A stretch of DNA of 64,000 nt from Arbacia lixula (taxonomy: Eukaryota > Echinodermata > Echinoidea > Arbacioida > Arbaciidae). Below the pieces are notes generated by a model. The model was not told the origin of the DNA. It worked only from the letters and a program-made list of their open reading frames with translations, and did not search any database. Position 1 is the stretch's first letter. Each line of letters opens with the position of its first letter. A program made the position numbers and the translations under genes. Positions 38,747 to 48,907 of the stretch are shown here, piece by piece. The stretch is from positions 8,741,943 through 8,805,942 of the forward strand of contig OZ022576.1 in NCBI GenBank assembly GCA_963669155.1, given 5' to 3'.

Positions 38747-40060
38747 ACGAGACATACTTGTGGACAAGTATAAGGTGGTCTGCATTGGCAAATTCATGCA
38801 CTGACATGGGTTGGTAAATGCACATTCATAAAACATCGCCTTACCCACTGAGCCACACATCTTCCCATTCACTTAACACGCAATGCCTAGCAGGGGCTAG
38901 AATAATTAAGAAATCGATATTCAAGCTGAAATTTCACCATGATCCCGACATGTGATTAAAAAATGGAGAGGACGTTCCGGAAAGCTCGTAGACTCAGCTA
39001 CAACATTCTAAGGTTTCAGAGTAACAGATTTAAACATCAGCGAGATACAGCTCCTAGAAGGTCGTCATGTCATTTCATAAATACCCCTTCCATTGACATA
39101 ACACGTACATGCGCCCGATTATGACACTAATGCGTATAACTAAATTTACACCATGAAGACATCATCTGAATGACAAATAAATAATAAGTATCTATAGAAG
39201 AAGGTCTCGGCTACATCATAGTGAAATTTGGGAGAAAATTGACAAAGGATTACTGAGATATGCAAAAGCGGGTAAAAAAATTCAAGACGTCATGATTAAA
39301 AATTCAATTTTTCGATTCATATGGCAATATGATGACGTCACCATGTACTTACCGGTAAAATGACACATGAAATGACATCTACATTTCTTATTCTTTCCAA
39401 ATATTAAAAAAAAATTGGGGGTCACCGGCCACTCTCAAGAGCTATGGCCGATTGAAGGTAGTCATGTTTTTTGCAATATTTGCACACAAAAACGTATTGA
39501 CGCACGCGCAGACTTTGAACTTTGACGCACCCGCACGACCTTGTTATTGCATGGAAATGGCTCAAAATGACAGGATGTGTTGTATGTAGTGTCAGTAACA
39601 TGAATTTAGTAAAAAAATGGAATTTTGACGTTCTATTCGCGTTACGCACGGAAAAACGCGCGAACGCGCGCGCACGCGCGAAAATTTTTGAAATGCTGGA
39701 AATGGCCTGAAACATATGCAAAACAATTTTGAGTTGATTCTGAGCATTTTAAAATTTTGCGCGCGCGTTTTTGCACTAACGTACGCGTACGCGCGCGTTT
39801 TAATTGATTGGGATTAATTGGCTTGTCATTAATTTCATGCATGTCAAATTTTATTACATATCAATGATTGGTTCAAGAGATATATCCGATAATCAATTTT
39901 CATTAAATTGCTCGTAGATGACGTCACGATGACGTCATGACCTTGAAAATGTTGCTGGAACATGGTCATGTACATGTTCATGCATGATAAAAATTTCATG
40001 AAAAATGGCCCATCCATTGAAGAGATATCCATGCCACAAAAATTTGGAATAAAAATAAAT
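38747..40060 (-). repeat. Array 1, unit 4 (type B, truncated head)
   Basis: More divergent direct repeat. Near 38820-38850 the sequence jumps from CATTCATAAAACATCGCC straight into the box A region, so box B and about 330 bases present in type A are absent. Unit 7 in the other array has the same junction, so both descend from one deleted master. Confidence 0.88.
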
Positions 40061-40061
40061 A

Positions 40062-40187
40062 AATAATAAAGAAAGAAAAATCGGACAAAAACAAGAGGTG
40101 ATCTGCCATGGCATGGCAGACCACCTAATAAAGAAAGAAAATTCTAACGAAATTAAGAGGTGATCTGTCGTTGGCGACAGACCACCT
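40062..40187 (+). repeat. Two hairpin modules, one of each form, ending array 1
   Basis: A CCATGG-form hairpin (40096-40126), preceded by ATCGGACAAAAACAAG, is followed directly by a GTCG-form hairpin (40158-40187), preceded by ATTCTAACGAAATTAAG. Each stem form keeps its own leader, so they are two lineages of one module. Confidence 0.9.
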
Positions 40188-41566
40188 AATTATAACTCCA
40201 CCATTTTCGAGATGTATACACTAATACAATGTAAAAACCCTGTCATCATTCAAAAAGACCTGTGACAACTCGCGTGCATTCTCTATAGACTTATTGGTTT
40301 TAGCAATTTTTCATACAAAATTGTGCAATTCCTATTTTGTTAAAATAATTACTGAATAGGGATATTATCAAGAACTATTCAAAAACTTACTTTGATTTTT
40401 AAAAGTAATCTATTATGCATTTCTTGCATTATCTAAAAAGTCGCCTGGCCAGGCGACTTATTAAAAATATTTTTCAACTATAAGAGCATTTGAGAGAGAA
40501 TTATTCTGCCACACATTTCATTTAATTAACTTTCAATACGAATTAAAAACCAATCAACTTAGTGACAAGGGGCATTTCGGGAATTACCAATACTCAACCA
40601 TCCCTTTTACAAATTAATGCAACGATACAGCAAGGAAATAACTAAATACACACTATTCGCTAACAAATACAAACAAAACACAGTGCACACGCCAGATGCA
40701 GCGCCCTAGAATAATTCTTTTGATGCAATTCAGCATAATTCTACCATAATTTTGGGGAATTGTTGATACCCAAAATCTAGCATAATTTAGAAATAAATTT
40801 TGTTGTAGAATTTAGAAACACAAGCCTTCAAAGGGGACCTTTGCTATACACACTTTGTCTTTGCCATTTAGCTTTTTTTTCTGTCTGTACAACTGAAGAC
40901 GGCTATCTATCAGTATCAGTACTTTAATTTAGCATGAGTTTTTCTTCTTCCGGTAAAAACGAGTGAAGACACTGCCATGATTTAGTATACAATTAAATTT
41001 TAGCATGATTATTGTTTTGTTTTTTGTATGGTAAAACTTGTAAAACTTTTTAGTCGTCCCAGCGGCACACATTTTGGAATTATTTCAACATAATTTAGTA
41101 ATTTTTGCAGCTCCATGTCGTCTTTTCATTTGGCGCAATTAAGACATAGTGTTGGCTCCTCTAGTATTTTTTTCTTTACGCTATTCGCACTAGCGAGCTT
41201 CGTGCCAAAAACATAAACAATACTCTATCTCGGCCGGGAGGGGGGACTCTCATACTCTTTCAGTCTCACACGTGTATCGTATGCGATCACGCGTGCAGCA
41301 TGGCACAGCTTGAGAGCTGGCTTGGAGAGTTTTACTACATCTACACACCATCGATCCATCATGCTCGCTAATCTGCATCTCACGCTTCCCGTGCTATGCA
41401 GTGATCGGGCAGGGGCCGGGCCGGGTCGGCGGCAGGCTTGCACAGTATAGTAGGGATGATAGTAACTCCAAATTGTATGCGCTCCGACCAAGGAGAGTGA
41501 TGTATCGTATCTCCTTTCTCCGACATGCATTATCAATATGATTTATGTGTAATATCGTAATTTTAG
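40188..41566. other. hAT-like element right interior; no gene recognised
   Basis: AT-rich, non-coding sequence between array 1 and the right subterminal repeats. It has a perfect 22-bp palindrome at 40438-40459 and repeated CATAATTTAG/CATAATTCTA motifs near 40730-40800 and 41085-41100. No transposase-like frame is seen. Confidence 0.6.
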
Positions 41567-41739
41567 TAGCTGGTCTCGTGCTGGTCTCGACGTAAAATCC
41601 GAGACCAGAATTAAGGCTCAAGACCAAGACCAAGACCAGAGGGTTCGAGACCGAGATCAAGACCAAGAAAAAAAATCCTGATCTCGAGACTGGTCTCGAG
41701 ACCAAGACCAGTCTCGAGAACTACAACACTGTATATTAC

Positions 41740-42424
41740 TCCTGAGTATACATGTATTTTTTTCTTATGGGAGACGTTTTCGTTTGTTTCCCCGCACGGT
41801 TTTAATATAGAAAAGAAAGTGCCGGGGGTGGGTGGGGAAATATAACAAGAAAAGTAGGCTTATTGGCTTCTAGTTGACCCCCACATTAGTCGCGTTCATT
41901 GGTAGCACCATGGATAGCACAATATAATATTTTACTCTTGGCTCGTTGATCCAGGCACGACCGCCGCCAAACAGGCAAGACAAATTTTTCATGCATTTTG
42001 AGGATTAGGCCTATATATTTTGTTTGCGCTTCATGTACTAAATTGTAGGATGCAGTAGTAGTACGTCTTACAATGATACGATTCTGTAAATTTTAAATCA
42101 TATTGTTGCTTCGTTTTTCTGATAATGGAGAATACTAAACAGAAAAATGCCTCCCTGATATCGCATATTGGTCAATCATATTCCCTTGCAAATATCTGGT
42201 AAATCGTTTATTGTAATGAGTGCTTTACCCCCCCCCCCCCCCCCTCCCATGGAACCAACCTCAGTTTCGTGTGCGGAGGTGTCCGAACAAGTTACGGACC
42301 AAATTCTTTCTACAATTTTATCAAAATTTCCCGTTGCGTACCCCCAATTTTTTTGTGTGTAACAAGATCAGCTATGTACTCACAGCGAAGACTGAAAGAT
42401 TGGCATACTTCTCAAACCATATTT
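41740..42424. other. Spacer between hAT-like element and array 2; no gene seen
   Basis: About 0.7 kb with a poly-C run (42229-42244) and no recognisable gene or terminal repeat. It separates the two opposing arrays. Confidence 0.5.
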
Positions 42425-42620
42425 AGGTGGTCTGCCATGCCATGGCAGATCACCTCTTGTTTTTGTCCGAATTTTCTTTCTTTATTAGGTGGTCTGCCAT
42501 GCAGATCACCTCTTGTTTTCGTCCGAATTTTCTTTCTTTATTTATTTATTTATTAGGTGGTCTGTCGCCAACGACAGATCACCTCTTAATTTCGTTAGAA
42601 TTTTCTTTCTTTATTATTTA
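42425..42620 (-). repeat. Three hairpin modules opening array 2
   Basis: Hairpins at 42425-42455 (CCATGG form, 31 nt), 42487-42511 (a 25-nt form lacking six centre bases but still paired, AGGTGGTCTGC against GCAGATCACCT) and 42555-42584 (GTCG form). Each is followed by its lineage-specific leader in reverse and CTTTCTTTATT. Orientation is inverted relative to array 1. Confidence 0.92.
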
Positions 42621-42630
42621 TTTATTTATT

Positions 42631-44242
42631 TTTATTCCAAATTTTTGTGACATGGATATCTCAACAATGCATAAGCCATATTTCATGAAATGTTCATCAT
42701 GTATGGACATATATGTGAACATGTTACAGCAACATTTTCAAGGTCATGACGTCATCGTGACGTCATCTACGAGCAGTTTAATGAAAAACTATTACCTCAT
42801 GTAGCTCTAGAACTGGTCATCTCTGTGTAATGAAATTTGACATGCATATAATTAATGAGTAGCTAATTAATTTCATTGAAAAAAAACGCGCGCGTACGCG
42901 TACGTTAGTGCAAAAACGCGCGCGCAAAATTTTAAAATGCTCCAAATCAACTCAAAATTGTTTTGCATATGTTTCAGGCCATTTCTAGCATTTCAAAAAT
43001 TTCCGCGCGTGCGCGCGCGTTCGCGCGTTTTTTCGTGCGTAACGCGAACAAAACGTCAAAATTCTGTTTTTTTACTGGATTCATGTTACTGACACTACAT
43101 ACAACACATCCTGTCATTTTGAGCCATTTCCATGCAATAACAAGGTCGTGCGGGTGCGTCAAAGTTCAAAGTCTGCGCGTGCGTCAATACGTTTTTGTGT
43201 GCAAATATTGCAAAAAACATGACTACCTTCAATCGGCCATAGCTCTTCAGAATGGCCGGTGACCCCCAATTTTTTTTCAATATTCTGAAAGAGTGGGAAA
43301 TGTAGATGTGATTTAATGTTCGATTTACCTTTTAAATTTATGTTGATGTCATCATATTGCCATATGAATCGAAAAAATGATTTTTCATGTATGACGTCAT
43401 GAACTTTTTTACCCGCTTTTGTGTATCTCAGTAATTCATGGTCAATTTTCTCCCAAATTTCAGTATGTTGTAGCTGAGACCTCGCTCCATACTAGGAGTT
43501 GCCTTCATTTTTCATTTTGATGACGTCTTCACGGTGTAAATTTCATTATACGCATGAATGTCAAAATCGCACTTCCGTGTTATGTCAATGGAAGTGGTAT
43601 TTATGAAATGACATGACGAGCTTCTAGGAGATGTATCTCACTAATATGTCAAGCTTTCACTCTGAAATTTCAGTATGTTGTAGCTGAGTCTACGAGCTTT
43701 CCGGAACGTTGTCTCCATTTTTTAATCAGATGTCGGGATCATGGTGAAATTTCAGCTTGAATATCGATTTCTTAATCATTCTAGCCCCTGCTGGGCATTA
43801 CGTGTTAAGTGAATGGGAAGATTTGTGGCTCAATAGGTAAGGCGCCGTTTTAAGATCTCGAGGCCCCTGGTTCGATTCCTGGCGTGGGTAGGGTCAACTT
43901 TTGCATTCCTTTTGCAATGTTTATTTTGCCATCTTCTTCTGTTCTATGCCTCACTTTGTCATTCTCTTTGAGATTTTCTTTCCAATTCTTTTTTCTCTCA
44001 CCCCATTCTCTTACATGACTATTAATCACGTTAGCATAAACATGTTACCATTTAGGAAATTCTCTGAAATTTTAGTATAATAGGTGCCCTATGAGCTTTC
44101 TTGAGCGCTGTCTCACATTGCTTATGGATAGTTGGTGTCACGAATGAAGGTCTATAGTTCACCGTGCATTTTCCAGCCCATGTCTGTGCATGAATTTACC
44201 AATGCAGACCACCTGATACTTGTCCACAAGTATGTCTCGTTA
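42631..44242 (+). repeat. Array 2, unit 5 (type A, inverted)
   Basis: Reverse complement of units 1-3 with very high similarity by eye. The tRNA-like head is at 43815-43893 on the + strand; one base before box B differs (CCCCTGG for CCCCCGG). A TAG in the 118-codon frame near 43491 closes the frame that is open in unit 6. Confidence 0.92.
43815..43893 (+). mobile_element. tRNA-like Pol III head, unit 5
   Basis: Box A TGGCTCAATAGG and box B GGTTCGATTCC are intact; a C-to-T change lies just before box B. Confidence 0.75.
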
Positions 44243-45862
44243 TTTATTTATTTTTATTCCAAATTTTTGTGACATGGATATCTCAACAATGCATAGGCCA
44301 TATTTCATGAAATGTTCATCATGTATGGACATATATGTGAACATGTTACAGCAACATTTTCAAGGTCATGACGTCATCGTGACGTCATCTACGAGCAGTT
44401 TAATGAAAAACTATTACCTCATGTAGCTCTAGAACTGGTCATCTCTGTGTAATGAAATTTGACATGCATATAATTAATGAGTAGCAAATTAATTTCATTG
44501 AAAAAAAACGCGCGCGTACGCGTACGTTAGTGCAAAAACGCGCGCGCAAAATTTTAAAATGCTCCAAATCAACTCAAAATTGTTTTGCATATGTTTCAGG
44601 CCATTTCTAGCATTTCAAAAATTTCCGCGCGTGCGCGCGCGTTCGCGCGTTTTTTCGTGCGTAACGCGAACAAAACGTCAAAATTCTGTTTTTTTACTGG
44701 ATTCATGTTACTGACACTACATACAACACATCCTGTCATTTTGAGCCATTTCCATGCAATAACAAGGTCGTGCGGGTGCGTCAAAGTTCAAAGTCTGCGC
44801 GTGCGTCAATACGTTTTTGTGTGCAAATATTGCAAAAAACATGACTACCTTCAATCGGCCATAGCTCTTCAGAATGGCCGGTGACCCCCAATTTTTTTTC
44901 AATATTCTGAAAGAGTGGGAAATGTAGATGTGATTTAATGTTCGATTTACCTTTTAAATTTATGTTGATGTCATCATATTGCCATATGAATCGAAAAAAT
45001 GATTTTTCATGTATGACGTCATGAACTTTTTTACCCGCTTTTGTGTATCTCAGTAATTCATGGTCAATTTTCTCCCAAATTTCAGTATGTTGTAGCTGAG
45101 ACCTCGCTCCATAGTAGGAGTTGCCTTCATTTTTCATTTTGATGACGTCTTCACGGTGTAAATTTCATTATACGCATGAATGTCAAAATCGCACTTCCGT
45201 GTTATGTCAATGGAAGTGGTATTTATGAAATGACATGACGAGCTTCTAGGAGATGTATCTCACTAATATGTCAAGCTTTCACTCTGAAATTTCAGTATGT
45301 TGTAGCTGAGTCTACGAGCTTTCCGGACCGTTGTCTCCATTTTTTAATCAGATGTCGGGATCATGGTGAAATTTCAGCTTGAATATCGATTTCTTAATCA
45401 TTCTAGCCCCTGCTGGGCATTACGTGTTAAGTGAATGGGAAGATTTGTGGCTCAATAGGTAAGGCGCCGTTTTAAGATCTCGAGGCCCCCGGTTCGATTC
45501 CTGGCGTGGGTAGGGTCAACTTTTGCATTCCTTTTGCAATGTTTATTTTGCCATCTTCTTCTGTTCTATCCCTCACTTTTTCATTCTCTTTGAGATTTTC
45601 TTTGCAATTCTTTTTTCTCTCGCCCCATTCTCTTACATGACTATTAATCACGTTAGCATAAACATGTTACCATTTAGGAAATTCTCTGAAATGTTAGTAT
45701 AATAGGTGCCCTATGAGCTTTCTTGAGCGATGTCTCACATTGCTTATGGATAGACGGTGTCACGAATGAAGGTCTATAGTTTACCGTGCATTTTCCAGCC
45801 CATGTCTGTGCATGAATTTGCCAATGCAGACCACCTGATACTTGTCCACAAGTATGTCTCGT
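44243..45862 (+). repeat. Array 2, unit 6 (type A, inverted)
   Basis: Direct repeat of unit 5. It contains TGACGTCA at 44369-44376 and 44380-44387, a third near 45014, CG-alternating tracts at about 44508-44550 and 44624-44650, and the tRNA-like head at 45437-45515. Confidence 0.92.
45437..45515 (+). mobile_element. tRNA-like Pol III head, unit 6
   Basis: Box A at 45448-45459 and box B at 45491-45501. A TTTT run follows about 25 bases after box B, so a Pol III transcript might be short. Confidence 0.75.
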
Positions 45863-47190
45863 TTATTTTTATTCCAAATTTTTGTGGCATTGATATCTCA
45901 ACAATGCATGGACCATGTTTCATGAAATGTTCACCATGTATAGGTATATATGTGAATATGGTCCAGCAACATTTTCAAGGTCATGACGTCATCGTGACGT
46001 CATCTACGAGCAGTTTAATGAAAACCTATTACCTCATGTAGCTCTAGAACCAATCATTTATAGCTAATGAAAATTAACATGCATAAATTTAATGATTCAA
46101 CAATTAAATTCGATGAATAAAAACGCGCGCGTACGCGTACGTTAGTGCAAAAACGCGCGCGCAAAATTTTAAAATTCTCCAAATCAACTCAAAATTGTTT
46201 TGCATATGTTTCAGGCCATTCCCAGCATTTCAAAAAATTCCGCGCGTGCGCGCGCGTTCGCGCGTTTTTCTGTGCGTAACGCGAATAGAACGTCAAAATT
46301 CCGTTTTTTTTACTAAATTCATGTTACTGACACTACATACAACACATCCTGTCATTTTGAGCCATTTCCATGCAATAACAAGGTCGTGCGGGTGCGTCGA
46401 AGTTGAAAGTCTGCGCGTGCGTCAATACGTTTTTGTGTGCAAATATTGCAAAAAACATGACTACCTTCAATCGGCCATAGCTCCTCAGAATGGCCGGTGA
46501 CCCCCAATTTTTTTTTAATATTTCGAAAGAGTATGAAATGTATATGTCATTTCATGTGTCATTTTACCAGTAAGTACATGGTGACGTCATCATATTGCCA
46601 TATGAATCGAAAAAATGAATTTTAAATTATGACGTCATGAACTTTTTTACCCGCTTTTGCATATCTCAGTAATCCTTTGTCAATTTTCTCCCAAATTTCA
46701 GTATGTTGTGCCTAGGACATTGCTCTGTGGCAGTCTTGCCTTAACTTTTCAATTTGTTAATGTGTTCAAGGTGAAAATATGATTATAGGCATTAAAGTCA
46801 GAATCACACGTTTTCAAGTGTAATGTCAATGGGAGGGTCATTTATTTGAAATCATGAAATGACATGGCAATCTTTCAGGAGCTATATCTTTTCCCATGTC
46901 ACGATCTTTTACTCTGAAATTTTAATATGTTGTAGCTGAATCGAGTAGCTTTCGGCCACGTGGTCTCCATTTTTTCATTAGATATCGGGATCATGGCAAA
47001 ATTTCAGCTTCAATATCGATTTCTAAATCAATCTAGCCACTGTTAGCGGGCATTACGTGAAAAGTGAATGCGAAGATTTGTGGCTCAATGGGTAAGGCGA
47101 TGTTTTAAGAACGTTCATTTACCAGCCCATGCCAGTGCATGAATTTGCCAATGCAGACCACCTTATACTTGTCCACAAGTATGTCTCGTT
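45863..47190 (+). repeat. Array 2, unit 7 (type B, truncated head)
   Basis: Divergent unit. At 47085-47130 GTGGCTCAATGGGTAAGGCG (box A region) passes directly to TTTTAAGAACGTTCATTTACC, so box B is missing exactly as in unit 4. The segment at about 46690-46960 is also more diverged from type A. Confidence 0.88.
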
Positions 47191-47196
47191 ATTATT

Positions 47197-47252
47197 AGGT
47201 GGTCTGCCATGCCATGGCAGATCACCTCTTGTTTTTGTCCGAATTTTCTTTC

Positions 47253-47270
<18 letters not shown>
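47197..47270 (-). repeat. Hairpin module (CCATGG form) between units 7 and 8
   Basis: A 31-nt hairpin at 47197-47227 followed by TTGTTTTTGTCCGAATTTTC and a (TTA)n run expanded to about ten units, the AT-rich target-like sequence these modules sit in. Confidence 0.9.
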
Positions 47271-47284
<14 letters not shown>

Positions 47285-47288
<4 letters not shown>

Positions 47289-48907
47289 TATTTTTATTCC
47301 TATTTTTTGTGACATGGATATCTCAACAATGCATGGACCATGTTTCATGAAATGTTCATCATGTATAGGTATATATGTGAACATGTTACAGGAACATTTT
47401 CAAGGTCATTACGTAATCGTGACGTCATGCACGAGCAATTTAATGAAAATCTATTATCTCATGTAGCTCTAAAACCGTTCATCTCTGTGTAATGAAATTT
47501 GGCATGTATATAATTAATGACAAGACAATTAATTTCAATGAAAAAAAACGCGCGCGTACGCGTACGTTAGTGCATTAACGCGTGCGTAAAATAAAAAAAT
47601 GCTCCAAATCAACTAGAAATTGTTTTGCATATGTTTGAGGCCATTTCTAGCATTTTTCAAATTTCCGCGCGTACGCGCGCGCGCGCGCGTTTTTCCGTGC
47701 GTTTAGCAAACGCAACGTCGGAAAACCGTTTTTTCACTGGATTCATGTTTCTGACACTGCAAACAACACATCCTGAAATTTTGAGCCATTTCTATGCAAT
47801 AATAAGGTCGTGCGGGTGCGTCAAAGTTCAAAGTCCGCGCGTGCGTCAATACGTTTTTGTGTGCAAAAACATGACCACCTTCAATCGGCCATAGCTCCTC
47901 AGAATGGCTGGTGACCCCCAATTTTTTTTTCATATTTTCAAAGAGTGGGAACTGTAGATGCTATTTCATGTATCATTTGATCGTTAAATACATCGTAACG
48001 TCATCATATTGCCATATGAATCGAAAAAATCAATTTTCATGTATGACGTCATAAACTTTTTTACCCGTTCTTGCGTATCTCAGTAATCTTTGGTCAATTT
48101 TGTTCCAAATTTCAGTATGTGATAGCTGAGACATTGCTCTATGAGAAATTAGCCCTAATATTTCAATAGGATTCCATCTTCATGGTATAAATTTGATTAT
48201 AGACATTAATGTCAAAATCGATCGTAAGTACGTGTTATGTCAATGGAAGGGGTATTTATTAAATGACATGACGATCTTCTAGGAGCTGTATCTCGCTTAT
48301 GTTCAATTCTGTTACTCTGAAATTTTAGTATGTTGTAGCTGAGTCTACTAGCTTTCGGGGACGTCATCTTTATTTTTCAATCAGATGTCGCGATCATGGC
48401 GAAATTTCATCTTGAATATCAATTTCTTAATCATTCTAGCCCCTGCTGGGCATTACGTGTTAAGTGAATGGGAAGATGTGTGGCTCAATTGGTAAGGCGC
48501 CGCGTTTTAAGATCTCGAGGCCCCCGGTTCGATTCCTGGAGTGGGTAGGGAAAATTTTCGCATTCCTTTTACAATGTTTCTTTTGCCATCTTCTTCTGTT
48601 CTATCCCTCACTTTGTCATTCTCTTTGAGATTTTCTTTCCCATTCGTTTTCTCTCGCCCCTTTATCTTACGTGGCTATTAATTACATGTTAGCACAATAT
48701 ACATGTAACCATTTAGGCATGTCTCTGAAATGTACGTTAGTAGACATTGTAGGTGCGCTATGAGCTTTCTTGAGCGGAGTCTCTGATTGCTTATGAATAG
48801 ATGGTGTCACGATTGAAGGTCCATATCACCGTGCATTTTCTAGCCCATGTCAGTGCATGAATTTGCCAATGCAGACCACCTTATACTTGTCCACAAGTAT
48901 GTCTCGT
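47285..48907 (+). repeat. Array 2, unit 8 (type C)
   Basis: A third subtype, clearly diverged from type A but very close to unit 9. The first TGACGTCA of the pair is altered to TTACGTAA; the second is kept. The tRNA-like head is at 48470-48550, with two extra bases in the anticodon region (GCCGCGTTTTAAG). Confidence 0.92.
48470..48550 (+). mobile_element. tRNA-like Pol III head, unit 8
   Basis: Box A is TGGCTCAATTGG, a closer fit to the consensus than type A; box B is unchanged. Confidence 0.75.

Larger units (their letters stand above)
32508..41731. mobile_element. 9.2-kb hAT-like element enclosing unit array 1
   Basis: The left end CAGTGTTGTAGTC (32508) and right end ACTACAACACTG (to 41731) are inverted. 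The 8 bases TATATTAC lie immediately outside both ends (32500-32507 and 41732-41739). An 8-bp duplication with CAG..CTG ends is the hAT signature. Both ends carry subterminal GAGACCAAGA repeats (32520-32690 and 41570-41715), as hAT transposases usually bind. The core without the array is about 2.7 kb and has no transposase frame. The array of repeat units at 33683-40187 appears nested in it. Identification as hAT is by ends and target size only. Confidence 0.88.
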
